Shown: one piece after another, positions 17,474 to 26,871 of the stretch
Layout: the number at the start of each line of letters is the position of its first letter
Numbering within the stretch: the stretch's first letter is position 1
Notes under the pieces: generated by a model
The model's input: the letters and a program-made list of their open reading frames with translations, nothing else
Database searches by the model: none
What the model was told of the DNA's origin: nothing
DNA from: Cellulomonas shaoxiangyii
GTDB taxonomy: Bacteria > Actinomycetota > Actinomycetes > Actinomycetales > Cellulomonadaceae
Length of the DNA: 64,000 bases
Direction of reading: 5' to 3'
Assembly (NCBI RefSeq): GCF_004798685.1
Contig: NZ_CP039291.1
Location: forward strand, 248,001-312,000
Program-made: the position numbers and the translations under genes

Positions 17474-18409
17474 TCACGCCCCCGTCCTCGACCCCGGGGC
17501 CGCCGTCGCCACGCCGCGGTGTGCCGGCGCGGTGTCGGTCGCCGGGACGGGCACGCGTCCCACGGACGCGCCGCCGAGCAGCCGCGTGACGGCCCGCGCC
17601 GCCAGCACGACCGTGCGCGCGTGCGCCTGCACGGCCGCGGCGGACAGCTGGGTCGCCGGTGCGTGGACGCCGAGCGCACCGACCACCGTGCCGGTGTGGT
17701 CGAGCACGGGCGCCGCGACGCCGCGCACCTCGGGGTCGCCCTCCCGGTCGTCGATCGCGAAGCCGCGCCGGCGCGTGCGCAGCAGCTCGGCACGGAGCTC
17801 GCCCGGGTCGGTGATGGTCCGCGACGTGTAGGGCGCCAGGCCTGCCGCGACGGTGCGGTCGACCAGGGACGGTGCGGACAGCGCGAGCACGGCCTTGCCG
17901 GTGGCGGAGCAGTGCAGGGGCGCGTGCGCGGCCGCCCGCTCGGCGACGCGCCCGGACGCGGCGGGGGCGGCGTGCCGGCGCGTCACGCGCACGAGCAGCC
18001 CGTCCGGCACCGCGAGGACGGCCGTGCACCCGGTGGTCGCGGCGACCTCGGCCAGGTGCGGGTCGGCGACGGCGCCGACGTCGAGCGCGGCCAGGTACGC
18101 GTGCCCGAGGCGCAGGGTCCCGGGCCCGAGGCGGAAGCGGCCGCCGGCGACGTCGCGGGCGAGGAGCCCCGCCTCGAGCAGCGGGACGGCCAGCCGCAGC
18201 ACGGTGGACTTGTGCACGCCGAGCCTGCGGCCGAGCTCGGCGGCGGACAGCCCCGCGGGGTCCGGGTCGGCCGCGCACACGTCGAGGAGGGCGAGCGCCC
18301 GCCGCAGCGACAGGGACTCGTTGCGCCCGGAGGCGCCCGGGTCGCCGGCGGCCTGGGTGTCGCCGGGAGCCGTGTCGGTGGGTCCTGCCGCGGTGGGCGT
18401 TGCGTGCAC
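17474..18409 (-). CDS. IclR-family transcriptional regulator
   Basis: The 311-residue regulator has a winged helix-turn-helix at about residues 28-85 (LRRALALLDVCA, AAELGRRLGVHKSTVLRLAVPLLEAGLL). An effector-binding domain follows, with the family features LHCSATGKAVLAL, YTSRTITDPGELRAEL, GFAIDDREGDPEVRGVAAPV and GALGVHAP. IclR proteins bind small carbon metabolites and usually control neighbouring catabolic genes. The GH20 gene immediately downstream is the obvious candidate. The GTG start is uncertain because the frame stays open far upstream. The first 26 residues are Thr/Pro/Ala-rich and may not all be translated. Confidence 0.85.
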   Translation of the reverse strand: MHATPTAAGPTDTAPGDTQAAGDPGASGRNESLSLRRALALLDVCAADPDPAGLSAAELGRRLGVHKSTVLRLAVPLLEAGLLARDVAGGRFRLGPGTLRLGHAYLAALDVGAVADPHLAEVAATTGCTAVLAVPDGLLVRVTRRHAAPAASGRVAERAAAHAPLHCSATGKAVLALSAPSLVDRTVAAGLAPYTSRTITDPGELRAELLRTRRRGFAIDDREGDPEVRGVAAPVLDHTGTVVGALGVHAPATQLSAAAVQAHARTVVLAARAVTRLLGGASVGRVPVPATDTAPAHRGVATAAPGSRTGA

Positions 18410-18534
18410 CGCGACACCGTGGCACGCCCGGCCCGGTTGCCGGGAGAGGCGCCCCCGCCGTCGCGCGTCGCCGTCGCGACCTGCACACCCGTCCAGTGCG
18501 TCGCGCCCGCGGCGCGGCGACCGGCGGGCCGGCC

Positions 18535-20325
18535 TCAGGACGACGACGACGACGGTGCCGCCGCCCGGGCGCGCCGCGCCACCGCCGACCCGACCGCGAT
18601 GCCCGCGAGCACGCCCAGGGAGATCGCCACCATCGTGGCGCCGGCCGTCACCACGGTCGCGAGCGCCGGTGCGCCCTCGCCGATCACCGTGGTGACGCCG
18701 ACCAGCCCCAGCGCGCCCGGCACGAGCAGCCAGAACCCCGGCAGGAAGCCCACGAGCGTGGGCGGGCCCGTCGGCCGCGTCGCCGCGAACATCGCCACGA
18801 CCGTCATGGCCAGCGCCCCGACGAACGCGGACGGCACGCGGCCGAGCAGCAGCCCGCCGATCACCTGGCCGGAGTAGGCGACGACCAGCACGAGGAGGAT
18901 CCACGGCAGCGCGCTGCGGTACGCGCAGTTGTGGAACACCACGCCGCACCCGTACACGAGCACGCCGAGCCACGGGCCGGCCCAGCCCAGGGGCTGGGGG
19001 GACGCTGCGCCGACGCTCGTCGCGGGCACCCCGACGAGCGCCGCGGCCGCGGTGATGCCGAGCGCCAGCAGCACCAGCTGCATCGATCCGGCGGCGAGGC
19101 GCGCGGACCCGGCGATCATCTGCCGCGTGGCGAGGTCGATCGCGGCCGTGGTGAGCAGGGCCCCCGGCAGGAGGGACACCAGCGGCGCGGCGAGCGGTGC
19201 GAGCGTGCCGACGTCGAGACCCGTGCGGGACAGCGCCAGGACCGCGGCGGAGACGAGGAACGCACTGACCAGCACGAGCAGCGCCTGGTACACGGCGGGC
19301 AGGCGGGTCGCGGCCACCTGGAGCCCGGCGACCCCGGCGCCGAGCACCGCCGCGACCACGACGTCGAGGAGGCTGCCGCCCAGGATCATCGCGAGCCCCG
19401 CGGACGACGCCACGTACCCCAGCACCCGCGTCGGGCCGTCGTACAGCGGCGGCGCGTGGACGGCCGCGCGGACGCGCGCCAGGCCCTCGGCCGGGTCGAT
19501 GCGGCCGGACTCCGCGGCGTCGGCGACCTGCAGCACGTCGGCCACCTGGTGCAGCCGCAGCGCGCGACCGCCCGCGCTCGAGGCCACGGTCTGCGGCGAG
19601 GCGCCCTCGGGCACGGAGATCACCAGCGCCGTCGGCAGGGCGACGACCGCGACGCCGGGCAGCGCGTTGACCGCGGCGATCCGCTCGATCGTCTCCTCGA
19701 CCTGCACGACCGGGGCGCTCGCGTCCGTGAGGGCCGTGCCGAGCGCGACCAGGAACTCCATCGTCACGGCGGGGTCGGCCGCCGGGGCCGACCGGGTGGG
19801 GGCAGTCGCCGGCGCGGGGGTGTCGGTGACGGCGCCGTCCGCGTTCGTCACGACCGCCGCGGCCGCGGGCTCCGGCCCCGACGCCGGGTCGCCGCGGCGC
19901 GCGCGGCGGTACAGGACGACGAGCACGGCGGTGACGACCAGCAGGACCAGGGCCGCGGTGAGGACCACGCCGAACGGGATGGTCGACGACGCGACGGCCG
20001 GCTCGCGCGACCACGGCACGACGGTCCCCGGCACGGACGCGGGGGTGGTGGGCGTGGCGGTCGGGACCGTGGTCGGCGTCGCGGTCGGCACCGGCGCCGG
20101 GACCGGCGTGGACAGGTCCGTGGCGGTCGGGGCCGGTGCGGGGCCGGGGACGGGCCCGGCGGTCGGGGCGTCGGTGGCGCTCGGGGTGGGCGCGGGGCTG
20201 TCGACCGTCGGCGCGGGCGTCGGCGTCGTCGGCGGCTCGACGCCCTGCGGCGTCTCGGGCGGTGTCGGCCCAGGGGCGGGCGGCACGTCGACCCCGTGCG
20301 CGAGCCGTCCGCCGGGTGCCCCCAT
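18535..20325 (-). CDS. ThrE-like threonine/serine exporter family protein
   Basis: The 596-residue membrane protein has a long Pro/Thr/Ala-rich N-terminal segment (about residues 1-105, with degenerate PTATPTT repeats) and then one helix. A soluble domain of the DUF1212 type follows (MEFLVALGTALTDASAPVVQVEETIERIAA, then VVALPTALVISVP). About nine further helices cover both halves of the exporter, including SLLPGALLTTAAIDLATRQMIAGSARLA and FLPGFWLLVPGALGL. Family members such as Corynebacterium ThrE export threonine and serine. The ATG has GGAGAGGA 7 nt upstream. It is the third gene of a run with the M50 peptidase and LmeA-like genes, 65 nt after the peptidase. Confidence 0.85.
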   Translation of the reverse strand: MGAPGGRLAHGVDVPPAPGPTPPETPQGVEPPTTPTPAPTVDSPAPTPSATDAPTAGPVPGPAPAPTATDLSTPVPAPVPTATPTTVPTATPTTPASVPGTVVPWSREPAVASSTIPFGVVLTAALVLLVVTAVLVVLYRRARRGDPASGPEPAAAAVVTNADGAVTDTPAPATAPTRSAPAADPAVTMEFLVALGTALTDASAPVVQVEETIERIAAVNALPGVAVVALPTALVISVPEGASPQTVASSAGGRALRLHQVADVLQVADAAESGRIDPAEGLARVRAAVHAPPLYDGPTRVLGYVASSAGLAMILGGSLLDVVVAAVLGAGVAGLQVAATRLPAVYQALLVLVSAFLVSAAVLALSRTGLDVGTLAPLAAPLVSLLPGALLTTAAIDLATRQMIAGSARLAAGSMQLVLLALGITAAAALVGVPATSVGAASPQPLGWAGPWLGVLVYGCGVVFHNCAYRSALPWILLVLVVAYSGQVIGGLLLGRVPSAFVGALAMTVVAMFAATRPTGPPTLVGFLPGFWLLVPGALGLVGVTTVIGEGAPALATVVTAGATMVAISLGVLAGIAVGSAVARRARAAAPSSSSS

Positions 20326-20390
20326 GGGTCGATCCTCTCCCTCCGGCACCGGGACCGCACCGGTGGCCAGGGCGGGTCGGGGCGTGCGGT

Positions 20391-21173
20391 TCAGGCCGGC
20401 CAGGCCGCCAGCAGCCAGGCCCCGCCGACGACGAGCAGGGCGACGCACACGAGCAGCAGCACCCCGACCCACGCGACCGCCGGCAGGTGCGTCAGCCCGG
20501 CGAGCAGGCCCGCGTCGGACTGGTCCCGGCCGCCGTTGCGCCGCACCCGACGACGCTGCGCCTGCATCTCCAGCACGGCCCGGGGTGCGCCGAGCAGGAA
20601 GAACCACGTGAGCGCCGCCGCCACGACCGTCTGCACGGCGGTGGGTGCCCAGCCGGTCACGCCGACCAGGACGGCGGCGCTGACGAGCACCGCCCACAGC
20701 CCGTACCAGTTGCGGATCTGCAGGAGCACGAGCGTGACCACGAGCAGCAGCAGCCAGAGCACCCCGACCGCGTACCCGCGGGAGAGCAGCCAGGCGGCGG
20801 CGGCGCCGAGCACGGCCGGGGCCGGGTAGCCGGCCGCGACGGTGGCGACCATGCCGGGACCGCGCGGCTTGCCGCGGGAGACCGTCAGCCCCGACGTGTC
20901 CGAGTGCACGCGGATGCCGCTGAGCCGGCGGCCGACCAGCACCGCCACCGCCGCGTGGCCGGCCTCGTGCACGATCGTCAGGCCGTGCCGCAGCAGGTGC
21001 CAGACGCCGGGCACGAGCAGCGCGGCGAGCACGACCGCTCCCACCACGGCCACCGTCGCGCGGGCCGGTGCGGGCTGCGGCGTGGTCACCTGCTCCCACC
21101 ACGCGGCGAGCTGACCGGTGACGTCCTGGTCCGCGGGGGCGGCCGCGACGGGGCCGGTGACGGCGGTGCTCAC
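20391..21173 (-). CDS. M50-family (site-2-type) membrane zinc metallopeptidase
   Basis: The 260-residue membrane protein has a hydrophobic helix near residues 38-55, then the zinc motif HEAGH in LTIVHEAGHAAVAVLVGRRL, which marks M50 intramembrane or membrane-embedded peptidases. At least four more helices follow. A second metal ligand of the usual NPDG type is not evident, so activity is uncertain. Many small actinobacterial M50B-like proteins share this state. The GTG start overlaps the stop of the upstream LmeA-like gene (GTGA), indicating coupled translation. Confidence 0.8.
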   Translation of the reverse strand: MSTAVTGPVAAAPADQDVTGQLAAWWEQVTTPQPAPARATVAVVGAVVLAALLVPGVWHLLRHGLTIVHEAGHAAVAVLVGRRLSGIRVHSDTSGLTVSRGKPRGPGMVATVAAGYPAPAVLGAAAAWLLSRGYAVGVLWLLLLVVTLVLLQIRNWYGLWAVLVSAAVLVGVTGWAPTAVQTVVAAALTWFFLLGAPRAVLEMQAQRRRVRRNGGRDQSDAGLLAGLTHLPAVAWVGVLLLVCVALLVVGGAWLLAAWPA

Positions 21174-21862
21174 GGGGCCACCGGCAGGACGACGTCGGTG
21201 CCCTCGGCGGTGATGCGCACGCCGTCCGGCACCACGACGGCGGACGTGAGGACGACGCCCTCGGGCAGGCCCTCGACCGGCACCTCGATGCCGCTGACGT
21301 CGTCCCCGAGGCCGCCGGGCAGGTCGTCGAGGTCGAGCCTGCGGTCGCCGAGCGCGACGTCGGCGAGGTCGACGAGCAGGACCCCGTCCTCGACGCGCGG
21401 CTCCAGCCCCGCGGACAGCGACAGGCCGAGCACGTCGCCGGCCACGCGCAGCAGGCCGCCCTCCACGGTGAGCGTGACGTCGAGGTCGGTCTGCTCCACG
21501 AGGACGCGCTCGAGCGACGCGGGCGGCAGGGTCGCGGCGAGCGTGGCCGCGCGCACCGTGGCCGGCTCCGTGAGGCCGACGCCCTGCGCGGTCACGCGCA
21601 CGTCGGTCGCGTCGATGCCCTCGAGCGTCAGCCCGGCCGCGGCCGCGTCGACGTCGTCGAGCTCGCGCGCGGCCAGCTGCGTGAGGAACGGGAACCCGTG
21701 GATCGTCACGTCCGGCTCGCCGGTGACGGCGAGCTGCTGGGTGACGACCTCGCGCGCGCGGTCCTCGGCGAGGCCGAGCGCGACCCGGTCCGCCACGACC
21801 GCACCGGCTCCCACGACGACGAGCGTGACCACCGTGCCGACGAGCGCTCTCCTGGCTCCCAT
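21170..21862 (-). CDS. DUF2993 (LmeA-like) membrane-anchored lipid-binding protein
   Basis: The 230-residue protein has an N-terminal signal/anchor helix (residues 5-27). The DUF2993 pattern follows: LAEDRAREVVTQQL, then GEPDVTIHGFPFLTQLAAREL and GIDATDVRVTAQGV. In mycobacteria, LmeA helps lipomannan elongation and binds phosphoinositides, and these family members lie on the outer face of the membrane. A GGAGG lies 4 nt before the ATG. It begins a run of minus-strand genes with the M50 peptidase and the ThrE-like exporter. No missing core motif is apparent. Confidence 0.85.
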   Translation of the reverse strand: MGARRALVGTVVTLVVVGAGAVVADRVALGLAEDRAREVVTQQLAVTGEPDVTIHGFPFLTQLAARELDDVDAAAAGLTLEGIDATDVRVTAQGVGLTEPATVRAATLAATLPPASLERVLVEQTDLDVTLTVEGGLLRVAGDVLGLSLSAGLEPRVEDGVLLVDLADVALGDRRLDLDDLPGGLGDDVSGIEVPVEGLPEGVVLTSAVVVPDGVRITAEGTDVVLPVAP

Positions 21863-21981
21863 GACCCTCCGTCCCTCGACGCCGCGCCCACCGTACGGGT
21901 CGCGGGGCCGGCGTGCGGGGTGGTTCGGCGCGCGCCCGGGTCGCCCGCCGCGGCCATCCGCCGGCCCTGTCCACCCCGGCG

Positions 21982-21997
21982 TGTGGCGTGCGTCACA
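21982..21997 (+). promoter_or_regulatory. CRP/GlxR-like operator
   Basis: TGTGGCGTGCGTCACA matches the CRP/GlxR pattern TGTGA-N6-TCACA with one mismatch. It lies about 10 nt upstream of a candidate -10 (TAGGCT, 22007-22012), where a bound regulator would cover the -35 region and probably repress. Confidence 0.45.
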
Positions 21998-22006
21998 ACG
22001 GCGACC

Positions 22007-22012
22007 TAGGCT
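22007..22012 (+). promoter_or_regulatory. candidate -10 element (TAGGCT)
   Basis: TAGGCT fits the actinobacterial -10 pattern TANNNT. It lies about 27 nt before the ATG of the following gene, leaving a short leader that contains a GAGGGA ribosome site. Confidence 0.45.
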
Positions 22013-22038
22013 GGTCGCCGGACCACGAGGGACGCGCG

Positions 22039-22455
22039 ATGACCTGGGCACTCCTCCTGCTGACTGCCGTCGCACCGACGGTGCTGCTGGCGGCCGTCTG
22101 GTCGCTGATCCCCTCGGCCGAGGAGCGCCCGCGCTGGCGGGTGGCCCTGGCCGAGCGGCTCGAGCGGGCGGCGGCACGACTGCGCCGTGAGCGGCCGGTG
22201 CCGGAGGACCCGTTCCAGACCCTGCGCGTGCAGCAGCGCCTCGGCGTGGTCGCCGCGCACGTGCGCAGGCTCGAGGACGACGACCGGATGTTCGCGCGCG
22301 CGGAGCGGATCATCGCGTCGCAGCTCGCCTACGACCAGCTGCTCGCCGAGGCGTGCCGCATGGCCGGCGTTGAGGTGCTGCCGGCCGCGAAGGGGGACCC
22401 CGCCGAGCGGTTCCGCGAGGAGGTGGAGCTGGCCGAGCGCGGGTGGTCGTGGTGA
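22039..22455 (+). CDS. small membrane-anchored coiled-coil-like protein
   Basis: The 138-residue protein has one N-terminal transmembrane helix (about residues 4-25). A charged, helical cytoplasmic part follows, with LAERLERAAARLRRER, LRVQQRLGVVAAHVRRLE and EDDRMFARAERIIASQLAYDQLLAEACRMAG. The heptad-like spacing suggests a short coiled coil. No enzymatic motif is seen and I do not recognise a named family. A GAGGGA precedes the ATG. A CRP-like site and a -10 lie upstream. It is convergent with sbcC, 49 nt away. Confidence 0.75.
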   Translation: MTWALLLLTAVAPTVLLAAVWSLIPSAEERPRWRVALAERLERAAARLRRERPVPEDPFQTLRVQQRLGVVAAHVRRLEDDDRMFARAERIIASQLAYDQLLAEACRMAGVEVLPAAKGDPAERFREEVELAERGWSW

Positions 22456-22504
22456 CGCCGCGCCTCCCGCCTGCGCCGCCTCCCGCCTGCGCCGCGGCCC
22501 GCTC

Positions 22505-25500
22505 TCAGCCCGCGCGCACCGTGAGCGTGCTCGGGCCGGACGGGGTCGGACGGACCTCGATGCGGTCGGCGACGGCCTGCTTCAGCGCCTCGACGTGGGA
22601 GACGACGCCGACCACGCGCCCGCCGGCCCGCAGCCGCCCGAGCTCGCCGAGCACCTGGTCGAGCACGTGCGGGTCGAGCGCCCCGAACCCCTCGTCGACG
22701 AACAGCGTGCCGAGCTCGACGCCGCCCGCCTCGGCGGTCACGACGTCGGCCATGCCGAGCGCCAGGCACAGCGAGACGTAGAACGTCTCGCCGCCGGACA
22801 GCGTGCGGGGGTCGCGGGCCTGCTCGGTGCGGTGGTCGAGCACGCGCATCGACAGCCCGGTCGTGCGGGTGCGCACGTCCTCCTTCTCGTCACTGCGCGC
22901 CAGCTCGTAGCGTCCGTCGGACATGACGCGCAGGCGGTCGTTGGCCGCGTCGACGACGTCCTCGAACCGGCGGGCGAGCACGTACGTCGCGAGCGACAGC
23001 GCGTGCGCGTTGTCGCTGCCCGTGCCGGCCGCGAGGCCCGCCATGCGGGCGACCGGCACGGCGTCGGCGACCCGCCGCTCGAGCGTCGTCGCCGCGCGGC
23101 GCACGTCCGCGCCGGCAGCCAGCGTGGCGTCGGCGCGCTCGCGGGCGGCGTGCGCGCGGCCCGCGAGGCCGTCCGCCGCGGCGCGGGCCGCGCGCTCGGC
23201 CGCGCGGGCGGCGTCCACGTCGACGGTCACGTCCTCGGGCAGGTCGCGCACCGCGGGCTCACCGAGGCCCGCGGTGACGCGCGCCTGCTCCTGGCGCCAG
23301 CGCTGCACGTCCCGGTCGAGGGTCGCGAGGTCCGCGGGCGTCAGCCACGCGTCGCGGGCGGTCCGCGCGTCGTCGAACCCGTGCTCACGCAGGCCGACGA
23401 GCAGCTCGGCGAGCCGGCGGCCGGCGTCGCGGGCCGCCGCGCGCTCGGCCGCGAGGGCGTCGAGCAGGTCCGCCGCGAGGTCCGCGCGCGCGGCGAGCGC
23501 GCCGTGCCGGGCCGCGACGGTGGGGTGCTCGCCGCGGCCCTCGCCGACCTCGACCTCGGCGCGCGCGAGCGCGTCACGCAGCGCGTCGAGCGCCGCCTCG
23601 GCGGACGCGACACGGCGGGCGCGCTCCTCACGGCGGGCACGGCGCGCCTGGGTCGCGGCGTCGAACCGGTCGATCTCGGCGTCGCGCCGGCCCGCCTCGG
23701 CGGCGGCGGCCCGCGCGGCGGTCGCGTCGGCGGTGGCGACGGCGAGCGCCTCGCGTGCGGCGGCCTCGTCGAGGTCGCCGACGCGCTCGCGCAGCGCGGT
23801 CGCGCGGGCGTCCGCGGCGGCCTCCGCGGTGCTCTGGGCGGCGAGCCGGCGTTCCGCGGCGACCCGCTGCTCCTCGGCGGCCGCGACGCGCTCGGCGGTC
23901 ACGTGGTCGGCGCCGAGCGACGCCTTCCTCGGGTGCTCGACGCCCCCGCACACGGGGCACGCGTCGCCGTCGCCCAGACCCGCGGCGAGCTCGCCCGCGA
24001 GGCCGGCGACGCGCGCGGTGCGCAGCTCGGCCTCGGCGCGGACGGCGGCGTGCGCCTCCTGCGCGGCGGCCGCGCGTGCGGTGCGCGCGCGCTCGTGCTC
24101 CTGGGCGGCGGTACGCAGCGACGTCACGTCGCGCAGCACCTGCTCGGCCGCGCCGACCCGCGCGTCGCACGTCGCGACCGTGGCACCGTGCGCGCGGGCC
24201 GCGTCGCGCGCGGCGACGAGCGCCAGCCGGTCGTCGGGGCGCGCCGCGAGCCAGGCGTCGTCGGCGGTGATCTCCACCCGGAGGTCCTCGATGGTGGTCC
24301 CCGCGTCCCGCACCGCACGGCGCTGGGCCCCGAGCCCCTCCTCGACGCCGACGAGCCGCCGCAGGGCCGCCGCGTCGTCGGCACTGGCCGCGCGCGCGTC
24401 CGCGAGCCGCACGCGCCAGTCCTCCGCGTCGACCTCGTCCGCGCCGCCGGTGCGCGTGCCGGTCGTGCCAGGCCCGTCCGTGCCCGCGCCGCCGGCCGGG
24501 TCCGTCGCGTCGGTGCCGCGCAGGGCGTCGAGCACGCGCGCCGCGGGGTGCAGGTCGGCGGGCGCGGCGTCCACGGCCGCGAGGAGGGCCTTGCGGGCAC
24601 CGGCCCACGCCGTGGCCGCCTCGTCGGCGCCCAGCAGCAGCGGGCGCACCGCCGCGGCCGCGCGCGCGGCGGAGAGCCGCAGGACGTCGGCGTCGTGACG
24701 GGGCCGGGCGTCCTCCAGGCGCGCGAGGTCCGCCCGCAGCTCGGTCCGCCGGGTGAGGAGCCGGGCGGTCGCCACGGCGTCGTCGCAGCCCTGGCGTGCG
24801 CGGTCCCACGTGGCGCCCGCCGCCGCCGACTCCGCGGTGAGCCGGGTCGCGGCCGCGGTGAGCCGCGCCACGACGGCGTCCACGGCGGCCGCGGCGTGTG
24901 CCGCGGGACCCTCGGCCCCGGTCGAGGTGGCCTCGGCGGCCGCCGTCAGCTCGGCGCGGAGCGTGTCGGCCGCGTCGGCGTCGAGCCCGCACGCGCCGAC
25001 CAGGTGCGCCGACGCGCCCTGCAGCCGGCTGCGCGCGTCCTCCACGGCGCGGTCCGCCTCGCGGCGCAGCTGGGCGAGGCGCTGCTGCACCTGCTCGTAG
25101 ACCGCGGTGCCGAAGATCTTCTGCAGCAGCCCGCGCCGGTCCTCGGGGTTGGCACGCAGGAACCGCGCGAACTCGCCCTGCGGCAGCACGATCGTCTGCA
25201 CGAACTGCGCCCGGTCCAGCCCGACCACGCGCTGCAGCTCGAGCCCGACCTCGTCGAGGCGCGTGCTGACGAGCTCGCCGACGGTGTCGAGCGCGTCGGG
25301 TCCGCCGGTGCAGTCGACGTCGGCCGGCAGCCGCCACAGCCGGGCGCTCGCCTGGGCGGTCGTCGTCCCGGCGCCGCGGCGCTTGGCACGCTGGTACGCG
25401 GGGGTGCGACGCACGCGGTAGACGCCGGACGGCACCTCGAGGACCAGGTCGACGACCGACTCCACGTCCGGCGCCGCGTACGCCGACCGCAGCCGCTCGT

Positions 25501-25687
25501 CGCTCGCGTCGGCGCCCGCGACCTTGCCGTACAGCGCGAAGACGACCGCGTCGATGAGCGTCGACTTGCCCGCGCCCGTCGGCCCCTCGAGCAGGAACAG
25601 CCCGGCCGCGCCGAGCGCGGCGAAGTCGACGGTGTGCCGGTCCGCGAACGGCCCGATCGCCTGGACGGTGAGAGAGCGCAGGTGCAT
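22505..25687 (-). CDS. sbcC: SbcC, large subunit of the SbcCD nuclease (Rad50-like SMC ATPase)
   Basis: The 1060-residue protein has Walker A GPTGAGKST at residues 35-43 and the Q-loop region QTIVLPQGEFARFLRA near residue 165. Two long Ala/Arg/Glu-rich coiled-coil arms are joined by a zinc-hook CPVCGG near residue 577. The C-terminal ABC signature LSGGETFYVSL (about 964) and Walker B LFVDEGFGALDP (about 997) complete the ATPase head. SbcCD opens hairpins and trims DNA ends with bound protein during repair. The start ATG overlaps the sbcD stop by one base (TGATG), so the two subunits are co-translated. Length is typical for actinobacteria. Confidence 0.96.
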   Translation of the reverse strand: MHLRSLTVQAIGPFADRHTVDFAALGAAGLFLLEGPTGAGKSTLIDAVVFALYGKVAGADASDERLRSAYAAPDVESVVDLVLEVPSGVYRVRRTPAYQRAKRRGAGTTTAQASARLWRLPADVDCTGGPDALDTVGELVSTRLDEVGLELQRVVGLDRAQFVQTIVLPQGEFARFLRANPEDRRGLLQKIFGTAVYEQVQQRLAQLRREADRAVEDARSRLQGASAHLVGACGLDADAADTLRAELTAAAEATSTGAEGPAAHAAAAVDAVVARLTAAATRLTAESAAAGATWDRARQGCDDAVATARLLTRRTELRADLARLEDARPRHDADVLRLSAARAAAAVRPLLLGADEAATAWAGARKALLAAVDAAPADLHPAARVLDALRGTDATDPAGGAGTDGPGTTGTRTGGADEVDAEDWRVRLADARAASADDAAALRRLVGVEEGLGAQRRAVRDAGTTIEDLRVEITADDAWLAARPDDRLALVAARDAARAHGATVATCDARVGAAEQVLRDVTSLRTAAQEHERARTARAAAAQEAHAAVRAEAELRTARVAGLAGELAAGLGDGDACPVCGGVEHPRKASLGADHVTAERVAAAEEQRVAAERRLAAQSTAEAAADARATALRERVGDLDEAAAREALAVATADATAARAAAAEAGRRDAEIDRFDAATQARRARREERARRVASAEAALDALRDALARAEVEVGEGRGEHPTVAARHGALAARADLAADLLDALAAERAAARDAGRRLAELLVGLREHGFDDARTARDAWLTPADLATLDRDVQRWRQEQARVTAGLGEPAVRDLPEDVTVDVDAARAAERAARAAADGLAGRAHAARERADATLAAGADVRRAATTLERRVADAVPVARMAGLAAGTGSDNAHALSLATYVLARRFEDVVDAANDRLRVMSDGRYELARSDEKEDVRTRTTGLSMRVLDHRTEQARDPRTLSGGETFYVSLCLALGMADVVTAEAGGVELGTLFVDEGFGALDPHVLDQVLGELGRLRAGGRVVGVVSHVEALKQAVADRIEVRPTPSGPSTLTVRAG

Positions 25688-26865
25688 CAGGCGCTCCGCT
25701 CGCCGGCGAGGACCTGCTCGTACGCGCGGCGCAGCACGTGCACCTCGGCATCGGTCGGCGGGGCGCCCGTGACGTGCGCGACGAAGTCGCCCGCCACCTC
25801 GACCGGGTCGGCGGCCGACGTGACCAGCGCGGCCCGCGCGGCGACCCGCTCGACGCCGGCGGGGCGGTGGTGGACCGCCAGGGCGTGCGGGAACCGCGCG
25901 CGCACCCGCCGGAACAGGTCGGCGGGCCGGGCGGCGTCGGTCACGGTGACGCGCACCCAGTCGTCGGCGTGGGCCTCGCCGGCCGCACCCAGCAGGTCCT
26001 CGAGCGCGCCCGAGACCTCGGCCAGGCGCCGCGGCACGGGCGCGGGCACGAGCTCGGTGACGGGCACGTCGCCGCTCAGGTCGACGAGCACCGAGGACTT
26101 GCGGTGCCGGAGCTCCGAGAACGAGTAGGCGAGCGGCGAGCCGGAGTAGCGCAGCACCGTGCGGCCCGGCCCGGCCACCGCCTGCGGCCCGTGCAGGTGG
26201 CCGAGCGCGACGTAGTCGACCCCGTCGAAGACGTCGGCCGTCACCTGGTCCACCCCGCCGACGCGGATGTCGCGCTCCGACTCGCTGGCCTCGCCGCCCA
26301 CGACGAACGCGTGCGCCGCGACCACGGTGCGCGGCCGCCCACCGCCGCCGCGGGCCGCCGCGTCGGCGCGCACCCGCGCCATCGCCGCCGTCGTCACGGC
26401 CTGGTGGGACCGCGCCAGCGGCACGCGCCCGTCCGGGCCGTCCTCGCCCAGCTCCGTGCGGGCGGCGTCGGGGTCGAGGTACGGCAGCCCGTAGACGAGC
26501 ACGTCGCCGTCGTCGGACGGCAGCACCACCGGCTCGGCGAGCCCCGCGACGCGGGTGCGAAGCCGGACGCGCTCGCGCATGAGCACGGCACCGAACCCGA
26601 GCCGCGTCGCCGAGTCGTGGTTGCCCGACGTGACGACCACGGTCGTGTGCTCGGCCAGGCGCGCGAGCGTCTCCGACAGCAGCGTCACGGCCTCGACGGG
26701 CGGGATCGCGCGGTCGTACACGTCCCCGGCGACGACGACGGCGTCGACCGCCTCGGCGCGCACGACCTCGACCAGGTGGTCGAGGTGCGCCGCCTGGTGG
26801 TCGAGCAGGTCCACCCCGTGCAGGGTGCGGCCCAGGTGCCAGTCGGAGGTGTGCAGCAGCCGCAT
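25687..26865 (-). CDS. sbcD: SbcD, nuclease subunit of SbcCD (Mre11-like)
   Basis: The 392-residue metallophosphoesterase shows all phosphodiesterase motifs in order: HTSDWHLGR (residues 5-13), VVAGDVYDRAIP, VVTSGNHDSATRLG, then AAHAFV and YVALGHLHGPQ. These ligate two manganese ions. The C-terminal capping and SbcC-binding domain follows from about residue 280. The ATG lies 6 nt after TACGTT, which fits a leaderless transcript, and no Shine-Dalgarno is evident. It forms a bicistronic unit with sbcC. Confidence 0.96.
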   Translation of the reverse strand: MRLLHTSDWHLGRTLHGVDLLDHQAAHLDHLVEVVRAEAVDAVVVAGDVYDRAIPPVEAVTLLSETLARLAEHTTVVVTSGNHDSATRLGFGAVLMRERVRLRTRVAGLAEPVVLPSDDGDVLVYGLPYLDPDAARTELGEDGPDGRVPLARSHQAVTTAAMARVRADAAARGGGGRPRTVVAAHAFVVGGEASESERDIRVGGVDQVTADVFDGVDYVALGHLHGPQAVAGPGRTVLRYSGSPLAYSFSELRHRKSSVLVDLSGDVPVTELVPAPVPRRLAEVSGALEDLLGAAGEAHADDWVRVTVTDAARPADLFRRVRARFPHALAVHHRPAGVERVAARAALVTSAADPVEVAGDFVAHVTGAPPTDAEVHVLRRAYEQVLAGERSA

Positions 26866-26871
26866 GCGGGC

